Program-made: the position numbers and the translations under genes
Shown here: one piece after another, positions 41,580-50,852 of the stretch
How positions within the stretch are numbered: the first letter of the stretch is position 1
How the letters are laid out: each line of letters begins with the position of its first letter
Assembly (NCBI RefSeq): GCF_923868895.1
Contig: NZ_OV350343.1
Span: forward strand, 1,674,001 to 1,738,000
Source of the DNA: Halomonas sp. TD01
Lineage (GTDB): Bacteria > Pseudomonadota > Gammaproteobacteria > Pseudomonadales > Halomonadaceae
DNA length: 64,000 nucleotides
Direction of reading: 5' to 3'
Notes under the pieces: model-generated
Told to the model about the DNA's origin: nothing
Database searches by the model: none
Seen by the model: the letters and a program-made list of their open reading frames with translations, nothing else

Positions 41580-44500
41580 ATGCTGCTACCTCGCAGTGAT
41601 CGAGTAACTAAAAAAAGTCAGGTATTACCTGACTTTCGGCGTCAAAAGCGGCGAGTTATTACGATCTATATTTTGTCGTTATGTATGATGATTACGCTGT
41701 TTGGCTGGTTGCTTAAAGGCCAGTATCACCAGGAAGTCAATGCGGCTGAATCCCGTGTGATTGCCCGTGCGAATGTGGTGTCAGAATGGGTAAAAGGCAT
41801 GTTCGGGCAAAGCAGCCAAGGCTTGTTTAGTCTGGCCGAGCTGCTAGATATTCACCAAACAGGCTCTTCAGGGCTAGACAGCTTAGAGGCTGATCGTGCG
41901 AGTGCCGTTCAGAGAGCGCTAGACAATCTTACTGAGTACGTACCGCTGATCGATAGTGTCGGAGTGTTGGACGCCCAAGGGCGTCTACGTTTAAGCAGTG
42001 ACGATAATCGTCATGTTGGGGAGGAGTTTGGCAACAGCGCTTTTTTCCGTACCTTTAAGCAAGGTGGCCAAGACGAAATGATGACGCCGCTTATTTGGTC
42101 GGCGAGCAAGCAGCGTTTCTTTCTTTATCATGGCCAGCGTTTAGTGAATGACCGAGGTGATTTCGCTGGTGTGATTATGTCTCGCATCATGCCGCATATC
42201 CTGGACGATGCGCTGAAGCAAATGCGTGTGTACGAAGGTGAAAGCATGGCACTGATAGATGAACATCTAAAAGTGGTTGCTCGGCACCCACCTCCCCATG
42301 AAGGAGTAACCATTGGTAGCCAAATTAATGCACCTGACACGCAGCAGTGGTTAGACAGCGAAAACCTTTCTCGGACGCTAACCACGATCTCACCTCTTGA
42401 CGGGAGTAACCGCTTATTCCACATGCAACGGATTAGCGAATATCCGGTGTTTGTTGTGGTGGGCGTTGACCTTCACACGCTGATGACGGGATGGCGTCAG
42501 CGCTTGCTGGTATTATTGTTGGTCGTTGGTTTGATTACGCTGTTGGGGGCCTGGGGCGTTCGCCACTACCTAAACCGTCTCACGTTAGCTTATCAGCTGC
42601 ATGAGCGAATAAAAGAACGAGAGCTAGCACGGGCGGAAGCGCAAGCGCGTGGGGCACGTATGGATGCCTTAGTCCACTCGATCCAGGATTTGATTTTTGT
42701 ATTTGATGTGGAAGGGCGCTTTAGCTATATCCATGCAGTTGCCCCTGAGCAGTTACTTATTAATAGCCAAGATGCGCTGGGAAAGCACTTTTCACATGTC
42801 CTACCTGTTCCCTTAGCCCGCGCATTTGCCGCCGTTTTTGAAAGAGTGCAGCAGTTTCATCAAGTAGAAAGGTTTGAATATCCACTGACCATTGACGCAC
42901 AGCCACACCATTTTCATGCCACCGTAAGCCCGCTAATAAGTAGTGCCGGACAATTTGAGGGAGTGTTATCGGTGAATCGTGATATTACCGAAGCGAAGCG
43001 CGCAGAAGTAGAACTACAGATTGCTGCGGCCGCTTTCCAGGCGCACCTAGGTATCATGGTGGCGGATGCGCGGGGAAATATTTTAAAAGTTAATGATACG
43101 TTTAAGCGCATAACGGGCTATAGCGATGCCGAGGTGATCGGTAAGAACCCTCGCATGTTTAGCTCGGGTCACCATAACGCAGCGTTTTATCGCCGTTTGT
43201 GGAAACGGGTAATAACCACAGGAAGTTGGGAAGGAGAAATCTGGAATCAGCGTAAAAACGGTGAGCTGTTCCCTGAGTGGCTGACAATCAGCGCTGTCTA
43301 CGATGCTGACGGCATGCTCACTAACTACGTTGCTACTATGAGTGATATCAGTGAGCGCAAAGCCGCTGAGCAAGAGATCCATCAGCTAGCGTTTTACGAT
43401 CCATTAACGGGCTTTGCAAATCGGCGCCTGTTTATGGACAGGATGGAGGCCGCCTTAAAAGAGCTAAACCGCCACCAGCGCTGCGGGGCGTTATTGGTGG
43501 TCGATATTGACCGTTTCAACCATATTAACGATACCTTGGGGCACCTCGCCGGCGATCAGTTGCTGCAACGGGTTGCCCAGCGATTTGGCCAAATGTTGCG
43601 CGATACCGATACATTGGCTCGCCTGGGTAGTGACGAATTCGCAGTGCTTGTTGAGGGCGTCGATGGAAGTCCTCGTCAGACGCGGCGCTTAGCAGAACAT
43701 ATTGCCCAGAAACTTCTCGTCGCGCTTGATGAGCCGATTAGTTTTGCTGAAGAGCACGTCATGGTGACCGCATGCATTGGGATTACTATCGTATCCGATA
43801 GTCAGCGAAGCGCCGAGGACTACCTTCAGCAGGTCGACATGGCTTTATTACAAGCGAAAGCGAGTGGGCGTCGTGCCATACGCTTTTTTGATCCTTCGAT
43901 GCAGGCAACGCTGCTTGCACGGGTTAAGCTTGAAGCCGATTTGCGTCAGGCATTGGAGAGTCATCATTGGCGCCTCTATTACCAGCCTCAGGTTAATCGC
44001 TTCGGCCACTTTACGGGGGTTGAGGCACTGCTGCGCTGGCAGCATCCAGAGCGTGGAATGGTCTCACCTGGGGAGTTTATTCCGTTATTAGAAAGTACCG
44101 GGCTAATTAATGAGGTCGGTGAGTGGGTCATTGAAGATGCGTGTCGCCAGTTAGCCTGTTGGGCCGCAATGCCACATCTGCGTGAACTGACGATTTCTGT
44201 GAATATTAGCCCACTGCAGTTTCGCGATAGCGATTTTTTATCTCGCTTACAGCAGATTTTTATTCGTACAAAAGCACCGCTCGAACGCCTCAAGTTAGAA
44301 GTTACTGAGTCGCTGTTTGTGGAAGCGCGAGACGATGCTCGTGACAAAATGCTTAGCCTGAAAGCCCAAGGTGTACGTTTTTCTCTGGATGATTTTGGAA
44401 CCGGCTATTCATCGCTGGCGTATCTTGCGCAGTTGCCGCTTGATCAGCTAAAGATTGACCAGTCATTTGTCCATCAAGTGTTAGAGAGCAGTGCCAATGC

Positions 44501-44690
44501 GGCCATTGTGGAAAGTACGATCGCTCTGGCGAAAAGCTTAAATCTTGATGTTATTGCCGAAGGGGTAGAAACAGAGGACCAAAAAGCATGGTTGTTGGCT
44601 CATGGCTGCCATGCTTTCCAAGGCTATTTATTTGGTCGCCCTATGCCAGTAGACGCTATTGAGGAAGCGTTCTTGGCTCAGCCCTCTTAG
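41580..44690 (+). CDS. Membrane Cache-PAS-PAS-GGDEF-EAL c-di-GMP signalling protein
   Basis: A 1036-residue sensor. TM1 (about 27-46) and TM2 (about 308-325) bracket a Cache-type periplasmic domain; two PAS domains (about 350-600) lead to GGDEF (about 605-765) and EAL (about 780-1030). The cyclase motif is LARLGSDEF rather than GGDEF, so activity is doubtful. The EAL domain keeps the catalytic set: EALLRW, SVNISPLQF, LEVTES, DDFGTGYSSL, LKIDQSF, EGVET and QGYLFGRP. Net function is probably c-di-GMP breakdown, with the GGDEF part perhaps binding GTP. A perfect FNR box upstream suggests oxygen control. The ATG at 41580 has a weak AAGG site. Confidence 0.88.
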   Translation: MLLPRSDRVTKKSQVLPDFRRQKRRVITIYILSLCMMITLFGWLLKGQYHQEVNAAESRVIARANVVSEWVKGMFGQSSQGLFSLAELLDIHQTGSSGLDSLEADRASAVQRALDNLTEYVPLIDSVGVLDAQGRLRLSSDDNRHVGEEFGNSAFFRTFKQGGQDEMMTPLIWSASKQRFFLYHGQRLVNDRGDFAGVIMSRIMPHILDDALKQMRVYEGESMALIDEHLKVVARHPPPHEGVTIGSQINAPDTQQWLDSENLSRTLTTISPLDGSNRLFHMQRISEYPVFVVVGVDLHTLMTGWRQRLLVLLLVVGLITLLGAWGVRHYLNRLTLAYQLHERIKERELARAEAQARGARMDALVHSIQDLIFVFDVEGRFSYIHAVAPEQLLINSQDALGKHFSHVLPVPLARAFAAVFERVQQFHQVERFEYPLTIDAQPHHFHATVSPLISSAGQFEGVLSVNRDITEAKRAEVELQIAAAAFQAHLGIMVADARGNILKVNDTFKRITGYSDAEVIGKNPRMFSSGHHNAAFYRRLWKRVITTGSWEGEIWNQRKNGELFPEWLTISAVYDADGMLTNYVATMSDISERKAAEQEIHQLAFYDPLTGFANRRLFMDRMEAALKELNRHQRCGALLVVDIDRFNHINDTLGHLAGDQLLQRVAQRFGQMLRDTDTLARLGSDEFAVLVEGVDGSPRQTRRLAEHIAQKLLVALDEPISFAEEHVMVTACIGITIVSDSQRSAEDYLQQVDMALLQAKASGRRAIRFFDPSMQATLLARVKLEADLRQALESHHWRLYYQPQVNRFGHFTGVEALLRWQHPERGMVSPGEFIPLLESTGLINEVGEWVIEDACRQLACWAAMPHLRELTISVNISPLQFRDSDFLSRLQQIFIRTKAPLERLKLEVTESLFVEARDDARDKMLSLKAQGVRFSLDDFGTGYSSLAYLAQLPLDQLKIDQSFVHQVLESSANAAIVESTIALAKSLNLDVIAEGVETEDQKAWLLAHGCHAFQGYLFGRPMPVDAIEEAFLAQPS

Positions 44691-44703
44691 CTCTGGGAAA
44701 ACA

Positions 44704-45723
44704 TTAGCCCAGCAGCGCTCCTGATGATTGCAGTTCTGTCAGTAAATTCGTGTGGGTATCGGCGTCATTGTCAGCGGTAATCACCTCAAGCCGCGAATCC
44801 TGTCGCCAAGCGCTGCTTCCGACACTAAGTGCTCCATCGGCTCGATTAAGCTGCTTCCAGCCCTGCTCGGTATGAAAGACGCCTTTTACTCGTGCAGATG
44901 AGGGAAGCTCACCTAAGTGGGCGGCCAAATAATCAAGATCAAAGCGTTCACTGGGGTGCCAGCGAAGGCCTGTGCTGGTGTATCCAAGGGAGCTGGCGGT
45001 CTTTTGTTGAGGTTGGCCAAGCGGAGGAGCAACATCAAAAAAAGCGCCTTCCAACGTGAGGGGTGCTGTTATTTGACGATGTGTATCAGGAATGGTCGCA
45101 TCGTCGTGGGCGCTGGTTTGGCCGCTGTCCATCAGCAGTGATAGTGGCATCGTGCCATGTTCAATGCGGTGAACCCACTTTCGTGGTGGCCAGAGCTTCG
45201 TCACAAACTGCTGTGCTTGTTCGTGTTGTTCGACGCTTGCCTGCTCACCCATAGTGATGGCGATGGCATCGGCCATCGCCAACTGGTCTTGAAAGGTCTC
45301 GTGTTTACGGACTCTGGGCTCATCTAGACGGCGCGGATCTAGGGTGGCAATAATATCGTGCACGGCCACCACATCTTGAAAGGCTTCGCCGCGTAGCAAG
45401 TCGAGTAAGCCAGCGGGATGGCCTAGCCCTGATGGTTCAATAATGACGCGGTCTGGCTTGTTGCGGGCGAGTAAGTTGACCAACGCAGCCTGTAGCACAA
45501 AGGCCAGCTGGCAACATAAACAGCCACCAGGTAGCCCTTTGACGACGACATCGTTGCGCTGTTCAAACATCGCTTGGTCAATGCCAATCTGGCCAAACTC
45601 ATTGACTAAAATGGCCCATTTTTCATCCACAGGCTTTTGCTCAATTAGGCTGTGGATAAGCGTGGTTTTACCGCTGCCGAGAAAGCCAGTAATGATATGC
45701 ACAGGCACGCGAGTGGCTGACAA
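44704..45723 (-). CDS. CobW/COG0523-family G3E GTPase (metal chaperone-like)
   Basis: A 339-residue G3E P-loop GTPase. Walker A is GFLGSGKTTL; the metal-binding CxCC motif is in LPGGCLCCQ; switch II and guanine-binding regions follow (IEPSGLGHPAGLL). COG0523 proteins deliver Zn, Co or other metals, or aid enzyme maturation. It is the last gene of a fdhD-mobA-moeA-moaA block, so a role in molybdoenzyme supply is suggested but unproven. The start is a TTG at 45723 with GGGGG upstream and overlaps the end of moaA closely (3-bp gap). GTG codons 5 and 7 codons in are alternatives. Confidence 0.82.
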   Translation of the reverse strand: MSATRVPVHIITGFLGSGKTTLIHSLIEQKPVDEKWAILVNEFGQIGIDQAMFEQRNDVVVKGLPGGCLCCQLAFVLQAALVNLLARNKPDRVIIEPSGLGHPAGLLDLLRGEAFQDVVAVHDIIATLDPRRLDEPRVRKHETFQDQLAMADAIAITMGEQASVEQHEQAQQFVTKLWPPRKWVHRIEHGTMPLSLLMDSGQTSAHDDATIPDTHRQITAPLTLEGAFFDVAPPLGQPQQKTASSLGYTSTGLRWHPSERFDLDYLAAHLGELPSSARVKGVFHTEQGWKQLNRADGALSVGSSAWRQDSRLEVITADNDADTHTNLLTELQSSGALLG

Positions 45724-45726
45724 CGT

Positions 45727-46734
45727 TTAACCCCCTGTCATATTCATAAAACGCACCACCTGGACATCGCCGTCGGTAGTGAAGTGATGGCGCTCGGGTT
45801 TGAGCGGTAAGGCGTTAATAATGGCCGTTTTCAATGCCTGCATATTGCCGGGATGCCGACGTAATACGGCACGTAAATCGACGGAGTGTTCATTGCCCAA
45901 GCAGAGCAGCAGACGGCCTTCAACGGTTACCCGCACGCGGTTGCAGCTATCGCAAAAGTTGTGGCTGTGGGGCGAAATAAAACCGACACGACTGTCGCTG
46001 TCAGCCATTTTAAAATAGCGCGAAGGCCCAGGTGTGGTTTCCGTTGACGGCATGAGTGGGTAACGTGTCTCGATCAGCGCTTGAACGTCGTCACTAGAGT
46101 AAAAGGTTTCGGCCCGGGAGTGATCAGACACATCGCCCAGCGGCATCTCTTCGATAAAGCTGATATCCAGCCCTTCATCGCGAGCGAAAGCGACGAGGTC
46201 CAGCACTTCATCATCATTGCGCCCCTTTAAAATCACAGCGTTAAGCTTGATGCGTTTAAAGCCCGCTTCTTTAGCGGCGTGAATGCCGTCAATCACTTTC
46301 GCTAACTCACCTGTCCGAGTCAGCTGTTTGAAGCGTTCGGGATCAAGGGAGTCGAGACTGATATTGAGCCTGCGCAGCCCCCCTTGATAGAGTCGTTCAG
46401 CGTGTTTACGTAGGCTCGCGCCGTTCGTGGTCATGGTGAAGTCGTTGAGCCCCGGCAGCGCGCCAATGTCGTCCACGAGCTGCTCAATGCCTTTACGCAC
46501 TAGCGGTTCGCCACCGGTTAAGCGGATTTTCTCAACGCCTAGTTCGGTAAACGCCTGAGCCACCATGGCAAGTTCTTCCAGCGTAAGCACCTGAGCTCTT
46601 GGCAGGAAGGTCATCTCTTCGCTCATGCAGTAAACGCAGCGAAAGTCACAGCGATCCGTCACGGAAATGCGTACATAACTGACACGGCGGCCGAAATCAT
46701 CAATGAGTTTTTCAGCAATTGGTTGTTTGGTCAT
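45727..46734 (-). CDS. moaA: GTP 3',8-cyclase MoaA
   Basis: A 335-residue radical-SAM enzyme that starts molybdopterin synthesis by converting GTP to 3',8-cyclo-GTP. The N-terminal SAM cluster is CDFRCVYC; the C-terminal cluster region has [33 protein letters not shown] is also typical. The C-terminal end is MTGG, and the GG tail is usual for MoaA. The ATG at 46734 overlaps the moeA stop as ATGA and follows GAGG; a GTG two codons earlier is possible. It is part of a tight operon fdhD-mobA-moeA-moaA-cobW. Confidence 0.95.
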   Translation of the reverse strand: MTKQPIAEKLIDDFGRRVSYVRISVTDRCDFRCVYCMSEEMTFLPRAQVLTLEELAMVAQAFTELGVEKIRLTGGEPLVRKGIEQLVDDIGALPGLNDFTMTTNGASLRKHAERLYQGGLRRLNISLDSLDPERFKQLTRTGELAKVIDGIHAAKEAGFKRIKLNAVILKGRNDDEVLDLVAFARDEGLDISFIEEMPLGDVSDHSRAETFYSSDDVQALIETRYPLMPSTETTPGPSRYFKMADSDSRVGFISPHSHNFCDSCNRVRVTVEGRLLLCLGNEHSVDLRAVLRRHPGNMQALKTAIINALPLKPERHHFTTDGDVQVVRFMNMTGG

Positions 46735-47984
46735 TGCCACCTCGTCAGTGGTTGGATGCAGACTGCGTCGCCTGGCTGGGCGCCTGCTTGATCATCACCT
46801 AGTTCAATCAGACAGTTAGCAGCTACCATCGAGGTTAAAATCCCAGACCCCTGCGCTCCAGTGCTACGTACCTGTAACACGCCGTGAGCATCGCTTGAAT
46901 AAATGCCACGTATAAAATCGGTGCGCTTTAGGCGACTTTTTAGCGGCGTTTGGGTAATGGCTGTTAAACGCCTCGGTGGAACGGGGGGTTGTTTTTGTAA
47001 ACGTTCCAATAATGGCACCACGAATTGACTAAAGGTTACCATGACCGCGACGGGGTTGCCGGGTAAGCCTACAAATGGTTTGCGCGATTCACCCAGCCAG
47101 CCGCAGGCCATGGGGCGTCCTGGGCGCAGAGCCACACGCCAAAAAGCTAATTGGCCTAATGTTTCCAACGCTTCCTTTGTGTAATCGGCGTGGCCGACAG
47201 AAACGCCGCCACTGGTAATGACTAAATCACACTGCCTAGCCGCGCTAGCTAGGGCGTTTTGAATGATGCTGGGGTCATCAGGCAAAATGCCTAAATCAGC
47301 CACTTCGGCACCCTGTTCGTTGAGCAAGCCCATCAATGTAAAACGGTTGGTATCGTAAACGCCCGCACTGGGCAGCGCTTCGCCAGGAGGCGTGACCTCA
47401 TTTCCAGTGGAGAAAATAGCCACCTTCGGGCGCTTGAAAACGCAGACCTCACCATAGCCCAATGATGCTATTAACCCCAAACAGGCGGCATCTAGCCGTG
47501 TGCCGGCTACCAGAGCTACCTCGCCTATCGCAATATCTTCTCCCGCTTGGCGCACATGCTGGCCATGGCTAACTCGGTCGGGGGTATCGATGGTGGCATT
47601 ACCGCCATGCTCGATAAGCTGCTCACGCATGATGACGGTGTCGGTGCCCGACGGTAAGGGGGCACCGGTGGTAATACGCACACATTGGCCGAGAGGCACG
47701 GCGCCCTCAAACGCCTGTCCGGCAAAGGCTTCGCCTACAATCGTCCATTTGGTTTGATGAGGTTGCTGATCCGGCCACGCCAGGGCAATACCATCCATGG
47801 CTGAATTGGTGTTCTGTGGCACGTTAATTGGCGCGGTGATATCAGTGGCTAGCCGTCTGCCATAGGCTTGGCTAAGTGGTGCGGATTCTACCGCAACGGG
47901 CTGCTCAACCAAGGTCAACAGCGCTTCCCGTGCGGCGTCAACGCTGAGCATTTGCTCACCAAGTTCGAAGCATGACAGGCTCAT
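46731..47984 (-). CDS. moeA: Molybdopterin molybdenumtransferase MoeA (first copy, variant motifs)
   Basis: A 417-residue MoeA protein, which inserts molybdate into adenylated molybdopterin. It has the usual [21 protein letters not shown] and [13 protein letters not shown] stretches. Compared with the second MoeA in this window it differs at two conserved spots: STGNEV instead of STGDEL-type, and RPGRP instead of RPGKP (a Lys in that motif is normally conserved). Gene overlaps are 4 bp on both sides (mobA before, moaA after). It could be a Mo- or W-specific variant, or simply diverged. Confidence 0.92.
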   Translation of the reverse strand: MSLSCFELGEQMLSVDAAREALLTLVEQPVAVESAPLSQAYGRRLATDITAPINVPQNTNSAMDGIALAWPDQQPHQTKWTIVGEAFAGQAFEGAVPLGQCVRITTGAPLPSGTDTVIMREQLIEHGGNATIDTPDRVSHGQHVRQAGEDIAIGEVALVAGTRLDAACLGLIASLGYGEVCVFKRPKVAIFSTGNEVTPPGEALPSAGVYDTNRFTLMGLLNEQGAEVADLGILPDDPSIIQNALASAARQCDLVITSGGVSVGHADYTKEALETLGQLAFWRVALRPGRPMACGWLGESRKPFVGLPGNPVAVMVTFSQFVVPLLERLQKQPPVPPRRLTAITQTPLKSRLKRTDFIRGIYSSDAHGVLQVRSTGAQGSGILTSMVAANCLIELGDDQAGAQPGDAVCIQPLTRWQ

Positions 47985-48616
47985 GTCGCTTCCTTCGAGG
48001 TAGGGCCCTTAGAAACAGCGCTTAGGGCTAGCTCCAAGCGGGATTTTTCTTCCTCGGTATTGAGATTGGCAAACGTTTCCGGACAATCCGACATATCTAC
48101 TTTGCACCACGAATGGCGGGCGTACCAACGGTCGATTTTACGCTCGCCCTCAGCCAACGCGTTCGCCAGGTCGTCGGCAAGCGAAGTGCGCAGCAGCGCG
48201 ACGACTGGGTGCAAGCGCTCGCCGTCAAACGCAACCGCGATATCGTGCTCGCCACTCTGTGTGGTGATGCCCGTTACCATTCGCGCCACTAGGTCATTGG
48301 GGAGGGCAGGAGAATCGCAGGGAGCAACCAGTAGCCAGGGCGTTTTAGCGGCGCGTAGCCCACTGTAAATGCCCATCAGCGGGCCTTTAAAACCGCCTTC
48401 AGCATCCTCAATAACTCGTGTTGCAAACATCGCATAGGCATCAGTGTTGCGATTGGCGTTGATCAATAGTTCGGCCACATGGCCATCAAGACGTTTAGCC
48501 ACATGGGCAACCAGTGGTAGCCCAGCGAATGGTTCAAGGCCTTTGTCCCGTCCTCCCATGCGGCGGCCTTCACCACCCGCGAGAATCATGCCAGTGAGGG
48601 TTTGAGGTGTGATCAT
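47981..48616 (-). CDS. mobA: Molybdenum cofactor guanylyltransferase MobA
   Basis: A 211-residue nucleotidyltransferase that attaches GMP to Mo-molybdopterin, giving the guanine dinucleotide form used by formate dehydrogenase. The GTP-binding loop LAGGEGRRMGGRDKGLEPF near the N-terminus and VAPCDSPALPNDLV are diagnostic. The ATG at 48616 overlaps the fdhD stop as ATGA and has AAGGAGG upstream. A matching 4-bp overlap leads into moeA. Confidence 0.94.
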   Translation of the reverse strand: MITPQTLTGMILAGGEGRRMGGRDKGLEPFAGLPLVAHVAKRLDGHVAELLINANRNTDAYAMFATRVIEDAEGGFKGPLMGIYSGLRAAKTPWLLVAPCDSPALPNDLVARMVTGITTQSGEHDIAVAFDGERLHPVVALLRTSLADDLANALAEGERKIDRWYARHSWCKVDMSDCPETFANLNTEEEKSRLELALSAVSKGPTSKEAT

Positions 48617-49470
48617 ATACCGGCCTCCTTAGACGTACGCGCGCTGGGTGGTTTGGCTGGAATGGCATCTAACGTTAGGCGGTTAGCCGTATTAATCGCC
48701 TGGAAGCTTTTGCCTTTCGCCCGAGCAATCAGCATCACGCCGAAGCGTTCTGCCAGCTCTACGCCTTTTTGGGTCACCCCGGAACGTGAAACCAGCACGC
48801 TGATACCCATTTGCGCCACTTTCAACACCATTTCGGAGGTCAGGCGGCCAGTAGTATAGAAAATATCAGCACTGCTGCTCTCGGCCTGATTGAGCCACTG
48901 GTGGCCTGCCAATGTATCCACCGCATTGTGACGTCCGACATCTTCAACAAAGTCGAGCACGCGGCTCTGATGGCACAGTGCACAACCGTGCACTGCTCCC
49001 GCGCTGCGGTAGGTTTCGTTATAGGTATTCAAATTGGTTAGCAACTGATAGAGCGTCGACTGGGCAAGCGGTGTCTCAGGTAATTCAGAGAGCGATGTTT
49101 GTTCGAGTAATTTGCCAAATACGGTGCCTTGACCGCAACCCGTGGTGACGGTGCGGGTACTCAGTCTATTATCTAAATCGTCGGGTAAATAGTCGGTGAC
49201 AACAGCGGCGGCTTCCACCTCCCAGTCCACTTGTACCACCAATAGGTCTTCTGCACGACGCAGTAATCCTTGGTTACGTAGGTAGCCCACGACAAGCGCT
49301 TCAGGGTCGTCGCCCAGCGTCATTAGCGTGACAATTTCGCGCTTATTGAGATAAACCGTTAGCGCGCGCTCTGCGGCGATGGCCTGGTGGCGAGTGTCAC
49401 CGTAAGCATCCATCACATCGATTGTCGTCGTGGCCGGTAAGTGGGCTCGGCTTAGCTGAAGGGCGGGCAT
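48613..49470 (-). CDS. fdhD: Formate dehydrogenase accessory sulfurtransferase FdhD (atypical Cys motif)
   Basis: A 285-residue FdhD, which carries sulfur from IscS to the molybdenum cofactor of formate dehydrogenase. The core pattern is present: AAERALTVYLNKREIVTLMTLGDDPEALVVGYLRNQGLL, FVEDVGRHNAVDTLAG and TTGRLTSEMVLKVAQMG. The usual CGxCG loop reads GCGQGTVFG, so only the first Cys remains; a CALC pair occurs later in AVHGCALCHQSR, where family members mostly have non-cysteine residues. The ATG at 49470 follows GAGGA. It begins the Moco operon and is divergent from the DUF3305 gene. Confidence 0.9.
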   Translation of the reverse strand: MPALQLSRAHLPATTTIDVMDAYGDTRHQAIAAERALTVYLNKREIVTLMTLGDDPEALVVGYLRNQGLLRRAEDLLVVQVDWEVEAAAVVTDYLPDDLDNRLSTRTVTTGCGQGTVFGKLLEQTSLSELPETPLAQSTLYQLLTNLNTYNETYRSAGAVHGCALCHQSRVLDFVEDVGRHNAVDTLAGHQWLNQAESSSADIFYTTGRLTSEMVLKVAQMGISVLVSRSGVTQKGVELAERFGVMLIARAKGKSFQAINTANRLTLDAIPAKPPSARTSKEAGI

Positions 49471-49616
49471 CCGCAATCCTCGTTGGAACCTAATGAAGAA
49501 CCATGTAACGCATACATGTAACTTATAATAGTTGAGTAAAACACTCTGAGTTGACGATGATGGCGCTCAAAAGGCTTACTTGTCTACCCGTTCAAGGTCT
49601 AAGGTGGTCTATCCGT

Positions 49617-50057
49617 ATGAGTGATAATCTGCGCTCTTTGAGCATTACCTTGGTGGCAGAACCCAAGCAGGTGAGAGGCTTCACCTTAACGCAATGGCGT
49701 ATCGCTGAGCTTACACCAGGTGAGCAGGGTGACTATGTGCTTAGCCTTCAGCTTTATATGACTGAGCGTGCTGCCTACCGCTTTAACCTCACCTCGGCAA
49801 CGCCCCGTTTGTTTGTTCGCGCTGGTTTTACCGGCCAAGCACCTAAGCCTGACGCTATCACCGCAAGCCAAGATGTTGCGGCGGGCTGGCTTGATGGTGA
49901 GCAGCAGGTGCTTGAAGCGCCAATGCCAATGGCGATTCAAGTATGGCTGGAAAGCTATTTGGCACGCCATGGTGAAGCACCGCCAGAAAGGCGTAAAAAG
50001 AAACATAAGGGAGCTGGTCGCGCTAAAGAAACCCCGACCAAGGAGCAGCCCCAGTGA
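49617..50057 (+). CDS. DUF3305 family protein, formate dehydrogenase cluster
   Basis: A 146-residue protein that matches DUF3305, found next to FDH3-type formate dehydrogenase genes. It has a compact N-terminal domain (TLTQWRIAELTPGEQGDYVLSLQLYMTERAAYRFNLTSATPRLFVRAGF) and a lysine/arginine-rich C-terminal tail (PERRKKKHKGAGRAK). No signal peptide or membrane segment is visible. Function is unknown; its constant neighbours suggest maturation or regulation. The ATG at 49617 has AAGGTGG upstream at longish spacing; an ATG at 49557 would add 20 residues. It overlaps the DUF3306 gene by 4 bp. Confidence 0.78.
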   Translation: MSDNLRSLSITLVAEPKQVRGFTLTQWRIAELTPGEQGDYVLSLQLYMTERAAYRFNLTSATPRLFVRAGFTGQAPKPDAITASQDVAAGWLDGEQQVLEAPMPMAIQVWLESYLARHGEAPPERRKKKHKGAGRAKETPTKEQPQ

Positions 50058-50665
50058 GCCGACTTGAACGCTGGTCACGTAAAAAACGTGGCGTTGAAAG
50101 CGATGAGGCAGACGCAGGGTTAGATACCCCCCCCATCGGCAATGCAGAGTCAGAGATAGAGGCCGGCGCGTTGAGCGCTACTGCCAGTGATGAGGAGTCG
50201 TTGGATGTAGAGGCTACCGTTGAGGACCTGCCACCCCTTCCTGGTAGTTTGGATCACACCTTACCTGACCCCGACTACCTACCAGCAGGCAGTGATTTCA
50301 GCGCTTTCATGGCGCCAGGTGTTAGCGCTGCACTACGCCGACGTGCCCTGAAACGGCTATGGGCCACCGGTAACTACAACGTACGCGATGGCTTGGATGA
50401 CTACGATGCTGATTATCGTCAGCAGCTAAAGCCTATGACCACTGAACTGGCAGGCAAACTGCGCCGCTGGGCAAATAAAGCAGAAGAGGCGTTAGAACGA
50501 CCAGCAGAAACAGATGATGAGGGCAGCATGGATGAAAGTATTTCTACCCCATCGAAAGATGTTAGTACCTGTACAAGCGATGGCAGTGTTGTACAAAAAG
50601 CGCCACTAGACGACCAGTCTGATTCATCTGATGACGATGTAGACGAATGTATAAAAAAGAAATAA
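50054..50665 (+). CDS. DUF3306 family protein, formate dehydrogenase cluster
   Basis: A 203-residue acidic protein of the DUF3306 type. The core is LPDPDYLPAGSDFSAFMAPGVSAALRRRALKRLWATGNYNVRDGLDDYDADY, with the start MSRLERWSRKKR also typical. The middle and C-terminal parts are low complexity, rich in Asp, Glu and Ser, and probably disordered. Function unknown. It starts with GTG overlapping the DUF3305 stop (GTGA). A 187-bp gap with no evident gene follows, which may hold the promoter for the ferredoxin-FDH block. Confidence 0.8.
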   Translation: MSRLERWSRKKRGVESDEADAGLDTPPIGNAESEIEAGALSATASDEESLDVEATVEDLPPLPGSLDHTLPDPDYLPAGSDFSAFMAPGVSAALRRRALKRLWATGNYNVRDGLDDYDADYRQQLKPMTTELAGKLRRWANKAEEALERPAETDDEGSMDESISTPSKDVSTCTSDGSVVQKAPLDDQSDSSDDDVDECIKKK

Positions 50666-50852
50666 TTCTATTATAAACAACAGGTTGATTTGGTTTTAGT
50701 GATGAAGCGTTGAGACGCTAATGCGCTTTAAAGTGGCAAAAAAAGCGTAGGCACCATACGCTCAAGGTAGAGAAAGCGCTAAGATATACTCTTAAAGTAG
50801 AAAACAATGACTTTTAATTATAAGAAAAACGACTTTCTGACCGTGAGAATGC

